DNA of 47,809 nucleotides from an uncultured Lachnospiraceae bacterium (GTDB lineage: Bacteria; Bacillota; Clostridia; Lachnospirales; Lachnospiraceae), in the NCBI GenBank assembly GCA_902780405.1, contig CACZFI010000002.1, forward strand, positions 1 through 47,809, read 5' to 3'. The notes below the pieces were generated by a model. That model was not told the origin of the DNA and ran no database searches. It was given only the letters and a program-made list of their open reading frames with translations. Positions within the stretch are counted from its first letter, which is position 1. Each line of letters opens with the position of its first letter. Positions 26,871 to 35,507 of the stretch are shown here, in pieces. A program made the position numbers and the translations under genes.

Positions 26871-26902
26871 AAACAGGGCAGACCTTACGGTCTGCCCTGT
26901 TT
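26871..26902. terminator. Bidirectional terminator, ddh / large ChW gene
   Basis: A 14-bp perfect stem (AAACAGGGCAGACC, 26871-26884, with 26889-26902) and a TTAC loop. On the plus strand it ends in TTTTATTT. Confidence 0.9.
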
Positions 26903-26923
26903 TATTTCATATGTCTGATTTCA

Positions 26924-29900
26924 TCAGTGACAAAGCTTGCAAGGCTCATAGCCACGCTTTTGAGCGTCCTCAAGCGAGATTGCAATCTTGCTGTCACGAA
27001 GGGATGTACAGCCGTCGTTATGGTACTTCGTTCCTGTAGCTGTAACATAAACCGTAGATGTGGAGCCCGGCTGTGCAGGTACAACCGTCTGTGACCGTCC
27101 GGGTGTTGCTGCCGCTGAACCCGTCACAAGATACGGATTCGGTGTTACGGAATTAATACCTCCGAGATTCGTTGCGGGGGCTGCTGCACCCTTCTTTACA
27201 AGTACGATCTGGATACCTTCCAGACGGCGTCCGTATCCGGCCGTACCGGCGTCTGCGCCATTCTTTGCCCAGCCCATCCAGCCGACATTCTGTGCATGTA
27301 CACGATAGTAAACATCGTAATAGTTCGCCATCTCTCCGTAGAGTTCAATCTCGATCGCCTCAAGACGAAGTGCTCTTCCGGAAGTTCCGGACATAGCTCC
27401 GTCTACTCTCCATTCCTTCTCCCATCCGATGTTCTGGATGTGGGTCTTATATCGGATACCACCGGTGTGGTCCTTATTTGTAAGCTTGATATTGATACCT
27501 TCAAGACGAAGACTTCTTCCGGATGTACCGGAGAATCCGCCGTTCGTTCTCCATGCCTGCCAACCTACATTCTGTACATGAGTTCTGTAGGACAGGTTGG
27601 GGATACCGGCATTGTCAACCTTGGGTGCTGCACCCTTGTTCTTATCATCGAAAGCCTTTGTAGAATCTGTCTTTACATTTCCTACATTGGTCGGCTTCGC
27701 GCCCTTCTTAACTACCTGAATCTGAATTGCTTCGAGGCGGTATGCATAACCTGCAGTACCTGCTGCCTCACCGTTCTTCGCCCAGTTCATCCAGCCTACG
27801 TTCTGCGCATGCACTCTGTAGTAGACATCATACTTATCCTTGTCGGCACCGGTTAAGTTGATCATGATGGCCTCGAGACGCTTAGCCTCACCCTCGGTAC
27901 CGTTCATCTCACCATTGTTTGACCACGCAAGCCAGCCGTAATCCTGGCAATGTGTTGTATACTGGATGCCCAGGTTCTCGTTGCCTGTTACCTTGATCTT
28001 GATACCTTCAAGACGAAGGGAACTCCCTGTCGTACCGGAAGACTCTCCGTTCTTCTTCGCAACCGTCTCCCATCCCTTGTTCTGGATGTGAGTTATATAG
28101 TTTACGGTTACGGGCTTAAACGTCTTTGCCTCGACACTTCCTTTCTTAATCACAGTCTTGCAATCCTGACAGTAAGTATCACCGGAGTAACCTTCCTTAT
28201 CGGGTTTGGGCGCAACCTTGTTGATGATCGTCGTCTTCGGATGCTTGCACGTACTTCTTGTCAGTGTTACATTCTTGCTCTGTGCTGCAACCGTGTAGTT
28301 ATTCTTATCTGTTGCAGTATAAACTGCACTTGCTTCTACAGGCACACCTACCGACAATTCTATTTGTGCATCCGAATCACTCCATGTCCACCCCGTCGGA
28401 AGACCCACATCCCCAACTTTCTTTTTGGTGTAAGAAACAGACATACTATCCGAAGGTGCATTTTGAATTGCGTCGGCTCGATCAATACTGTAAGAAAAAT
28501 TCGGATTCGCCGGGAGTTTATAGTTGGATGCCGCTTCTCCTGTGAGTCCGGTTGCATGTCCCAAATAGTTTCCAATATTGGTATGCTCTTCCTGGTCTGC
28601 TACTACGGTAACACCAACCTCATCCGTACCCACCAGTCCGGTTGCGCTGACATTGGGAAGCATGGGCTGTCCGGTATATTTAACGTTTTCAACGTTCAGA
28701 CCTACCGTCTTCGGAGTAATTGTAACAGTTGACCATCCCTTCTTCGGGAAGTATCCCGGTGCTGATACCTCATAATAAACCGTACTCGGGGTATCATTCA
28801 CATTTGTAAACGTAGGTGACTGTGTTAATGTACAGTTATCCGCACTTGTTCCGTATTTTATGGTAGCACCGCTTGTGGATGAAGTCACATTGATACCGTG
28901 ACCGGTGCCGGTATACACGCCATTATAATACGTTGACGTAGCCTGTGCTGTAGGTAGTATTTCAACAGGCGTACTTGCATAATCCGTGAGTTTACCTTCA
29001 TTTACATCCTCAGCCACAATATATACATGGTAATCCTGTCCCAAGGTTTTGTTTTGATATGCGGAAGGGATTGTAAATGTACCTGTTCCCGTAGTTCCGA
29101 TTGTGCTTGTTTCCAAGCGGATGTAGCTATAGTTGTTTGTATTTGTTATTGTTGTTCCGAGTGCATACGGATTCCTTGTAACAATGACGGACAATCGATT
29201 GACATTTCCCTTATCGGATCCGCTCAATTTATATGGAACCGACATAACAGTTCCGTTTGTAGTATGAGAACCACCTTGCTCAACGGTGATATTAGAATCA
29301 AGAACCGTAAACTTATACTCATTGGTTGTACCAGCAATCTGTGACGTAAACAGAATCGATTTTCTGCTGATATTAAATGCCGGACTCACGCCATTATAAG
29401 TATCATCGCCCATTCCATTGATACTGCCTGTTTGTTGAGCAACCACGTTATGTGAACGTAAAAACGCATCAGTATAGCCAAGTCCATAATTAAAATCGCG
29501 TCTCGGTCCCTCTTTTTTATGTATAGAATCTTGGCCACCATCAGAATAACCATATGATGCTCTGCAAAACTCAGCAACATCCAAAATAAAAACCTTATCT
29601 CCGTTGATTGGGTCAAAGGACCCGCCCGCATCACCTTGTGCCTTTGCTGTTTTTGTACTCTCTGCTATAACCGCTTTTTCCTGTCTTGTGAGATAGTTGG
29701 TATTATTTAAGAAAGCACTTCCGTTTAACTTTTGACGCAAACCGCTCTCATTCCAAGAATTTCCTTCATAATCTGCGAGATATAAAGAATACTGGCAGTC
29801 GAGAAGCACACTGTTACCCTCCACACCAAACACCGAAGTATTCTTATCCAGAACTCTATATGGTGTAGAACCACTGGTAGTTCCATGGGACCCTTGAAAC

Positions 29901-30151
29901 GAATGACGTCCATAATAAACAATACTACCAGCCCATGCTGAATTTGCTTCTGTGGGTACTGTAGGATTCCCAATCGAACCAGTGCATAGACCTGTAATTG
30001 TCTTGGCCGCAGCATAATCAACATCCGCCTTCGCTGTGATCGGTGTACCGATTCCCGGGAAAAGTCCCAAAGTCATGGTGAGTGTCATCATCCCCGCCAC
30101 TGCACCACGAAGCAGCTTTTTCTTAAAACTCTCAAATCCTCTTCGCTTCAT
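26924..30151 (-). CDS. Large secreted ChW-repeat protein with C-terminal metal-site motif
   Basis: A 1075-residue exported protein. A signal peptide spans about residues 1-42 (KKKLL, hydrophobic core, ITAKA-D). Residues about 60-265 resemble the DUF6273 domain of Lachnospiraceae surface proteins (YYGRHSFQG...YRVLDKN, SLYLADYEGNSWNESGLRQKLN, SPAFNISRKSILF). Beta-sandwich segments follow, including an MBG/YDG-like one (VENVKYTGQPMLPNVSATG), then a CxxC knuckle (TYCQDCKTVIKKG, about 657). Six ChW repeats fill about 680-1000 in the same order as at 881-2959. The end (KYHNDGCTSL...GYEPCKLCH) is a short His/Cys motif that also caps other secreted Firmicute proteins and probably binds metal. ATG at 30149-30151 follows AAGGAGG. 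A promoter and a 5'-leader hairpin precede it. Role in surface binding inferred. Confidence 0.88.
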   Translation of the reverse strand: MKRRGFESFKKKLLRGAVAGMMTLTMTLGLFPGIGTPITAKADVDYAAAKTITGLCTGSIGNPTVPTEANSAWAGSIVYYGRHSFQGSHGTTSGSTPYRVLDKNTSVFGVEGNSVLLDCQYSLYLADYEGNSWNESGLRQKLNGSAFLNNTNYLTRQEKAVIAESTKTAKAQGDAGGSFDPINGDKVFILDVAEFCRASYGYSDGGQDSIHKKEGPRRDFNYGLGYTDAFLRSHNVVAQQTGSINGMGDDTYNGVSPAFNISRKSILFTSQIAGTTNEYKFTVLDSNITVEQGGSHTTNGTVMSVPYKLSGSDKGNVNRLSVIVTRNPYALGTTITNTNNYSYIRLETSTIGTTGTGTFTIPSAYQNKTLGQDYHVYIVAEDVNEGKLTDYASTPVEILPTAQATSTYYNGVYTGTGHGINVTSSTSGATIKYGTSADNCTLTQSPTFTNVNDTPSTVYYEVSAPGYFPKKGWSTVTITPKTVGLNVENVKYTGQPMLPNVSATGLVGTDEVGVTVVADQEEHTNIGNYLGHATGLTGEAASNYKLPANPNFSYSIDRADAIQNAPSDSMSVSYTKKKVGDVGLPTGWTWSDSDAQIELSVGVPVEASAVYTATDKNNYTVAAQSKNVTLTRSTCKHPKTTIINKVAPKPDKEGYSGDTYCQDCKTVIKKGSVEAKTFKPVTVNYITHIQNKGWETVAKKNGESSGTTGSSLRLEGIKIKVTGNENLGIQYTTHCQDYGWLAWSNNGEMNGTEGEAKRLEAIMINLTGADKDKYDVYYRVHAQNVGWMNWAKNGEAAGTAGYAYRLEAIQIQVVKKGAKPTNVGNVKTDSTKAFDDKNKGAAPKVDNAGIPNLSYRTHVQNVGWQAWRTNGGFSGTSGRSLRLEGINIKLTNKDHTGGIRYKTHIQNIGWEKEWRVDGAMSGTSGRALRLEAIEIELYGEMANYYDVYYRVHAQNVGWMGWAKNGADAGTAGYGRRLEGIQIVLVKKGAAAPATNLGGINSVTPNPYLVTGSAAATPGRSQTVVPAQPGSTSTVYVTATGTKYHNDGCTSLRDSKIAISLEDAQKRGYEPCKLCH

Positions 30152-30170
30152 TTCTTCCTCCTTCATTTTC

Positions 30171-30194
30171 GCTGCCGTCATACATCCCGGCAGC
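30171..30194 (-). promoter_or_regulatory. Leader hairpin before the large ChW gene
   Basis: A 7-bp stem GCTGCCG/CGGCAGC (30171-30177 with 30188-30194) with a 10-nt loop lies between the predicted transcription start and the ribosome-binding site. It could protect the mRNA; no T-run follows. Confidence 0.4.
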
Positions 30195-30207
30195 TCACGA
30201 TATATCC

Positions 30208-30236
30208 ATGATAACCGCTGCGGAGAGGCTTGTCAA
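30208..30236 (-). promoter_or_regulatory. Promoter of the large ChW gene
   Basis: Minus-strand TTGACA (30231-30236), a 17-nt spacer and TATCAT (30208-30213): consensus -35 and a good -10. Leader of about 50 nt. Confidence 0.8.
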
Positions 30237-30254
30237 ACCTCATTTTTTCATGGA

Positions 30255-30284
30255 GGAGCCAGACACCTCACGGAGTCAGGCACC
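30255..30284 (-). repeat. Dispersed 30-bp REP-like repeat, copy B
   Basis: Read on the minus strand it is GGTGCCTGACTCC, GTGA, then GGTGTCTGGCTCC; only two bases differ from copy A at 24105-24134. It lies in the 169-bp gap between the DUF3137 terminator and the large ChW gene promoter, and is not inside the terminator stem here. Confidence 0.8.
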
Positions 30285-30303
30285 TGCTTCGTACGCAAAA
30301 AAA

Positions 30304-30327
30304 GTACCGCATCTTTCGATGCAGTAC
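30304..30327 (-). terminator. Terminator after the DUF3137 gene
   Basis: A 10-bp stem GTACCGCATC/GATGCAGTAC (30304-30313 with 30318-30327, one mismatch) with a TTTC loop. On the minus strand it is followed by seven T (30297-30303). Confidence 0.85.
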
Positions 30328-30350
30328 CTTATGCTTATATTTCGATGTCC

Positions 30351-31268
30351 CTACCGGCCGGTGGCGTTCTCCATCTTCTGCTGCGCCTGCAGAACCATGA
30401 TCAGATCGCGGATCACCTGCGTATCCCGCATAGCCTGCTGCCGCTCTGCCTGGTAATCGATCGGTCGACGGATGTCGCCGTCAAAGGCGTTCATGTTGGA
30501 ATTGATCGCAACAAAGAGGTAATCACCGCAAAAATGCAATGCGATGTTGCCATAATAATTGCACAGTCCCGTGATCTTCTCCATCATCTGGGGCGTCAGG
30601 ACATAAAATGCATCGTGCGGCTGTACAGCCTTCACGTCGAATGCTTTGTTGAACGCCTCGCTCTCCAAATCAACCTTCTGCAGTTTGAAACCACCCGGAT
30701 TGTTCTGACGGTATCTGAAATTTGATGAGAAGATCTGTACCGAAAACACCTTCTTCACCGGGAATGGAAGAATGAACATCCGTCCTTCAAAGTAGGTTGT
30801 GGTATGGCTGCTCTTGCCCGACTGCGTGTGGTACTGAATCTTTACATCCGCCTGTTCAAAGGGCACGCCCATGAAAGTGCCGCGCAGATAGTCCTCCGTA
30901 TAAAAACGGTTGCCGAGCTGATTCAATCCGAAGCTTCGTACCTGCTCCTGCGTAAATCCCATATCATAGCGATAGTCCACATTCTGGAAGATCTCGGACA
31001 GCACGCCCCTTACAAATGTTTCCTTGTAAAGTGCCTTGTACTGCTTGGTCAGACGGGAATTGACCGAAGTTGCAAAGATCAGACCGACGATCATACCAAT
31101 CGTCACCAGCTGCGGCATAGCGGCGCCCAAACCTCCATCCCCCGCAACAGGTGCAAAAAGCATCGGAATGATCATCATCCCCACAAAGAATACGATCGGG
31201 ATGGCCATGCATGCCCTTCTCTTCTTTCGCAGGCTCTCCAATTGCTGAATGATTTGATAGATCCCCAT
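30351..31268 (-). CDS. DUF3137 membrane protein
   Basis: A 305-residue protein matching the DUF3137 family. The N-terminus is a short charged helix (QQLESLRKKRRACM), then two membrane spans (about residues 21-39 and 50-68). The large C-terminal part holds the family pattern: NRFYTEDYLRGTFMGVPFEQADVKIQYHT, YFEGRMFILPF, ESEAFNKAFDVKAVQPHDAFYVLTPQMMEKI, and a C-terminal coiled helix (YQAERQQAMRDTQVIRDL). The gene begins 20 nt after the purL stop codon with no terminator between, so it is probably transcribed with purL. Function of the family is unknown to me. Confidence 0.88.
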   Translation of the reverse strand: MGIYQIIQQLESLRKKRRACMAIPIVFFVGMMIIPMLFAPVAGDGGLGAAMPQLVTIGMIVGLIFATSVNSRLTKQYKALYKETFVRGVLSEIFQNVDYRYDMGFTQEQVRSFGLNQLGNRFYTEDYLRGTFMGVPFEQADVKIQYHTQSGKSSHTTTYFEGRMFILPFPVKKVFSVQIFSSNFRYRQNNPGGFKLQKVDLESEAFNKAFDVKAVQPHDAFYVLTPQMMEKITGLCNYYGNIALHFCGDYLFVAINSNMNAFDGDIRRPIDYQAERQQAMRDTQVIRDLIMVLQAQQKMENATGR

Positions 31269-31288
31269 CTTCCATCTCCTTCTTGAAC

Positions 31289-34200
31289 CTATGAGAAGTA
31301 AGCGACTCCGGACTCAAAGATCTTCTGATCCTGGTCTCCGTAAATATTCACCGCAACTGCGGTATCGCGACGCTCGGAGTGCGCCATCTTACCGAGAACT
31401 CTTCCGTCGGGGCTTGTGATACCCTCGATCGCGTAGTAGGAACCGTTCACATTGTAGGTGGAATCCATGGTAGGATTGCCCTCTGCATCCACATACTGTG
31501 TCGCAACCTGTCCGTTCTCGAAAAGTTTCTTGATCCATGCATCGCTTGCCACGAAGCGTCCCTCACCGTGAGAGATGGGTACGGTATAGATGCCACCCGT
31601 CACAGCGCCTGCAAGCCAGGGGCTCTTGTTGGTAACCACCTTGGTGTATACCATCTTGGACTGGTGACGTCCGATGTTGTTGATGGTAAGTGTCGGTGAA
31701 TCTGCCTCCTGCGGACGGATCTCGCCGTAAGGCACAAGGCCCAGCTTGATCAAAGCCTGGAAGCCGTTGCAGATACCGAGTGCAAGACCGTCTCTTTCGT
31801 GAAGAAGCTTCATAACCTCTTCCGCGATCTTTTCATTTCTGAATGCGGTTGCGATAAATTTACCGGAACCGTCAGGCTCATCACCGGCAGAGAAACCACC
31901 GGGGAACATGATGATCTGGCTCTCGCGGATGCCCTTTACAAAAGCATCTACGGAATCTCTGATATCAGCCGCATCCTGATTCTTGAATACGAATACGGAA
32001 GCCTCCGCACCCGCACGCTCAAATGCCTTTGCGGAATCGTATTCACAGTTGGTACCCGGGAATACGGGAATGAATACCTTCGGCTTGGCAATCTTGTTCT
32101 TGGCGATCAAGACATTGCCGCCTGTATATACGGGTGTCTTCACGATACCCTTCTCAATCTTGATCTCATCGGAAATCTTCGCATCACAAACCGCATCGGC
32201 AACTGTCGGGAAGACCTTCTCAAGTCTGCCGGTCCAAGCGTCAATTGCTTCATCCATGCTGATGGTGACACCGCCGCAGGTAAATGCAGCCGTATCCGTA
32301 ACATGTCCGATCACGGTAACGGGAAGTCCCAGAGCAGAGAGATTCTCCTCTGCCACCTCAAGAATGATGCTGCCGTAATCCTTTGCAACAAGGTCTTCCT
32401 TGCTGCATGTGCAGTCGATGGAGACACCGAGACGGTTACCGAAGGCCATCTTTGATACGGCCTCGATGATACCGCCGAATCCTACTGCGTAGGCGGACTC
32501 TACGTAGCCCTTCTCCACAGCCTTGTGAAGCGCGTCATACTTGGCAAGCGCATCCTCATAATCCGGCATATCGAAATCGTCTCTCTTGATATCAAATTTA
32601 GCGAGAACATGACCCGCCTTCTTTAACTCGGGCGTTACGACATCTTCATAGGAAGATACATCTACCGCAAAGGATACCAGTGTGGGCGGAACATCGATGT
32701 CATTGAATGTACCGCTCATGGAGTCCTTACCGCCGATGGAAGCAAGGGAAAGTCCCATCTGCGCGTCGTAGGCTCCGAGCAGTGCGGCAAGCGGCTTACC
32801 CCATCTGTAGGGATCCGTGCCGAGTCTCTCAAAGTACTCCTGGAAGGTAAGACGGATCTTGCTTACGTCACCGCCTGATGCAGCGATCTTCGCAACGGAA
32901 GTAAGCACCGCATATGCCGAACCGTGGTAGGGGCTCCAGGAGGACAGGTAGGGATCGAAACCGTAGCTCATCATGGTAACGGTATCGGTCTTGCCCTTAA
33001 GTACCGGGAGTTTTGCGATCATGGTCTGCGTCGGAGACAGCTGATACTTACCGCCGTAAGGCATGGTCACCGATCCTGCACCGATGGAGGAATCAAACAT
33101 CTCCACCAGTCCCTTCTGGGAGCAGACATTCAAATCGGAAAGTGTATCGAGCCAGAGCTTCTTCACATCGGAAGCATCCTTCTTCTCGTTGAAGTAATTG
33201 GTCTTCTCGTCGGGAAGTGCCACGGACACCTTGGTCTCCTGATGTGCACCGTTGGTATCGAGGAAGGCTCTCTTTAAGTTGACGATCTCCTTGCCTCTCC
33301 ATGTAAGCACGAGTCTCGGTTCCTCGGTAACCGTCGCTACGGGAACAGCCTCTAAGTTCTCTTCCTTGGCGTATGCAAGCATCTGATCCACATCCTTCGG
33401 ATCTACGACAACCGCCATACGCTCCTGAGACTCGGAGATGGCAAGTTCGGTACCGTCAAGACCTGCGTACTTCTTCGGTACCAGATCCAGATTCACGGAA
33501 AGACCGTCTGCAAGCTCACCGATGGCTACGGACACACCGCCCGCACCGAAGTCATTACACTTCTTGATCAGGGAAGCAACTTCCTCCCTGCGGAACAGTC
33601 TCTGTAACTTACGCTCTGTGGGCGGATTACCCTTCTGTACCTCGGCACCGCATGTCTCAATGGAACTTACGTTGTGTGCCTTGGAAGAACCTGTTGCACC
33701 GCCGCAGCCGTCACGGCCCGTACGACCACCCATCAGGATGATGATGTCTCCGGGATCGGAATTCATACGCTTTACGGCACGTCTCGGAGCTGCACCCATC
33801 ACGGCACCGATTTCCATACGCTTCGCAACATAATCCGGATGATATACTTCATTGACAAGTCCCGTGGCAAGGCCGATCTGGTTGCCGTATGAGCTGTATC
33901 CGTGTGCGGCAACGGTAACGATCTTTCTCTGGGGAAGCTTGCCCTTTAATGTCTCGCTTAAGGGAACCGTGGGATCGGCAGCACCGGTCACACGCATCGC
34001 CTGATATACATAGCTTCTGCCCGACAGGGGATCACGGATCGCACCGCCCAGGCAGGTTGCGGCACCACCGAAGGGCTCAATCTCGGTCGGATGGTTGTGT
34101 GTCTCGTTCTTGAAACTTACAAGCCACTCCTCTTCTACGCCGTCGATCTTAACCGGTACCACGATGGAACAAGCGTTGATCTCGTCGGACTCTTCCATGT

Positions 34201-35077
34201 CTGCAAGCTTGCCTGCCTTCTTTAATTCTTTCATGGCCATCAGGGCGATGTCCATCAGGCAGACAAATTTGTCGTCTCTTCCCTCGTACATCTTCTGCAT
34301 GGAGGAAAGGTATCTGTTGTATGTGCCCTCAAGAAGGGGCTTGTAGTAACCGTCATCGAAGGCCACATCCGTGAGTTCTGTTGAGAATGTGGTGTGACGG
34401 CAGTGGTCGGACCAGTAGGTGTCAAGCACTCGAATCTCCGTCATGGAAGGATCGCGGTGTTCGTCATCCCTGAAGTAATTGCGGATGTGAAGGAAATCAC
34501 GAAATGTCATGGCCAGACCGAGAGAATCGTAAAGTGCCTGTAAATCCTCCTCGGACATGGTGGTGAAACCGTCAAAGATTGCTACATCCGCAGGCTCGTC
34601 GTAAACCGTCTGCAGTGTATCGGGCTTGGCCTCGTCCGTCACTCTGGAGTCAACGGGGTTCACCACGTACTCCTTGATACGCTCGATGTCAGCGTCAGAG
34701 ATGTCTCCGCCGATCACGTAGGTGGTTGCGGATTTGATCACCGGCTGCTCTTCCTCGGAAAGAAGCTTCACACACTGCTCCGCGGAATCCGCTCTCTGGT
34801 CGAACTGACCGGGCAGAAACTCCATGGAGAACACCTTCTCTCCCTCCGAAAGCGGAAGCTGCTCTTCATAAATCTCATCTATGGGAGGCTCCGAAAATAC
34901 CGTAACCTTGGCTTTCTCATAGGTGGAATCAGACACACCCTCAATGTCATAGCGCATAAGAATACGGACAGACTTCGGCTTGATACCGAGATAGTCCCGC
35001 ATCTCACCGGCAAGTTCCGCCGCTTTGACTGCGTAATCCTTTTTCTTCTCCACATAGATTCTTCTAACGCTGCTCAT
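31289..35077 (-). CDS. purL: Phosphoribosylformylglycinamidine synthase (single-chain PurL)
   Basis: A 1262-residue FGAM synthase that carries out step 4 of purine synthesis using glutamine and ATP. The N-terminal part is followed by two AIRS-type ATP-binding halves (SFKNETHNHPTEIEPFGGAATCLGG is the first substrate loop). The glutaminase domain is fused at the C-terminus, with GGFSAGDEPDGSG, catalytic Cys in LGICNGFQAL (about residue 1103), ISHGEGRF and the His/Glu of MAHSER (about 1233 and 1235). The single-chain layout with this clostridial type of linker differs from the split PurQ/PurL/PurS of Bacillus. AGGAGG lies 6 nt before the ATG. No promoter is visible in the 57 bp upstream; the start lies just after the cheY-like gene hairpin. 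Confidence 0.96.
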   Translation of the reverse strand: MSSVRRIYVEKKKDYAVKAAELAGEMRDYLGIKPKSVRILMRYDIEGVSDSTYEKAKVTVFSEPPIDEIYEEQLPLSEGEKVFSMEFLPGQFDQRADSAEQCVKLLSEEEQPVIKSATTYVIGGDISDADIERIKEYVVNPVDSRVTDEAKPDTLQTVYDEPADVAIFDGFTTMSEEDLQALYDSLGLAMTFRDFLHIRNYFRDDEHRDPSMTEIRVLDTYWSDHCRHTTFSTELTDVAFDDGYYKPLLEGTYNRYLSSMQKMYEGRDDKFVCLMDIALMAMKELKKAGKLADMEESDEINACSIVVPVKIDGVEEEWLVSFKNETHNHPTEIEPFGGAATCLGGAIRDPLSGRSYVYQAMRVTGAADPTVPLSETLKGKLPQRKIVTVAAHGYSSYGNQIGLATGLVNEVYHPDYVAKRMEIGAVMGAAPRRAVKRMNSDPGDIIILMGGRTGRDGCGGATGSSKAHNVSSIETCGAEVQKGNPPTERKLQRLFRREEVASLIKKCNDFGAGGVSVAIGELADGLSVNLDLVPKKYAGLDGTELAISESQERMAVVVDPKDVDQMLAYAKEENLEAVPVATVTEEPRLVLTWRGKEIVNLKRAFLDTNGAHQETKVSVALPDEKTNYFNEKKDASDVKKLWLDTLSDLNVCSQKGLVEMFDSSIGAGSVTMPYGGKYQLSPTQTMIAKLPVLKGKTDTVTMMSYGFDPYLSSWSPYHGSAYAVLTSVAKIAASGGDVSKIRLTFQEYFERLGTDPYRWGKPLAALLGAYDAQMGLSLASIGGKDSMSGTFNDIDVPPTLVSFAVDVSSYEDVVTPELKKAGHVLAKFDIKRDDFDMPDYEDALAKYDALHKAVEKGYVESAYAVGFGGIIEAVSKMAFGNRLGVSIDCTCSKEDLVAKDYGSIILEVAEENLSALGLPVTVIGHVTDTAAFTCGGVTISMDEAIDAWTGRLEKVFPTVADAVCDAKISDEIKIEKGIVKTPVYTGGNVLIAKNKIAKPKVFIPVFPGTNCEYDSAKAFERAGAEASVFVFKNQDAADIRDSVDAFVKGIRESQIIMFPGGFSAGDEPDGSGKFIATAFRNEKIAEEVMKLLHERDGLALGICNGFQALIKLGLVPYGEIRPQEADSPTLTINNIGRHQSKMVYTKVVTNKSPWLAGAVTGGIYTVPISHGEGRFVASDAWIKKLFENGQVATQYVDAEGNPTMDSTYNVNGSYYAIEGITSPDGRVLGKMAHSERRDTAVAVNIYGDQDQKIFESGVAYFS

Positions 35078-35100
35078 AATAGTCCTCCTGACAATATATT

Positions 35101-35123
35101 AAGGCACCCGCCCGGAGTGCCTT
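35101..35123 (-). terminator. Weak terminator or attenuator between cheY-like gene and purL
   Basis: Stem AAGGCAC/GTGCCTT (35101-35107 with 35117-35123), extended by a few G-C and G-T pairs. On the minus strand it is followed by AATATATTG, not a proper T-run, so it may leak into purL. Confidence 0.5.
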
Positions 35124-35134
35124 ATGTCTCATGT

Positions 35135-35491
35135 TTATAAACCGATCGCTCTCTTGATTGTCTCCACATCGAACGGTTTTGCGATGAATTCGGTTGCGCC
35201 CTCTTTGATGGCTTCCATCATCGTATGCTTCTGGCTGGCTGCCGTAACCATCACGACTTTGGCATCGGGAAACTCAGCCTTGATCTTTCGTAATGATTCC
35301 ACGCCGTCCATCACCGGCATGGTGATATCCATCGTAACGATATCCGGTTTTAATTCTTTATACTTCTCGTACCCTTCCAGCCCGTTCCTGGCTTCACCGA
35401 CAAGCTCGCATCCGAGCTCGACAAGCACTCCGCCCAGAATCCTTCTGGATGTACGTGAATCGTCTACTACCAAGACTCTTTTCCCTGACAT
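35135..35491 (-). CDS. CheY-like response regulator (receiver only)
   Basis: A 118-residue stand-alone receiver domain. It has the acidic pair VVDDS (Asp 10 and 11), the phosphorylation Asp in IVTMDITMPVMDG (about residue 55), the Thr in MVTAAS (about 83) and the Lys in FIAKPFD (about 105). All key residues are intact. ATG at 35489-35491 has GGAGGTGG upstream. It follows the CheX-like gene by 16 bp and is almost certainly co-transcribed. CheX-type proteins dephosphorylate CheY, so the two are probably partners. No kinase, motor or MCP gene is nearby, so the output may lie outside classic chemotaxis. Confidence 0.92.
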   Translation of the reverse strand: MSGKRVLVVDDSRTSRRILGGVLVELGCELVGEARNGLEGYEKYKELKPDIVTMDITMPVMDGVESLRKIKAEFPDAKVVMVTAASQKHTMMEAIKEGATEFIAKPFDVETIKRAIGL

Positions 35492-35507
35492 ATAACCACC
35501 TCCGATG

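Noticed and set aside
35078..35134. A purine riboswitch before purL
   Set aside because: The gap holds only a 7-9-bp hairpin; none of the conserved purine-aptamer junction sequences fits into 57 bp.
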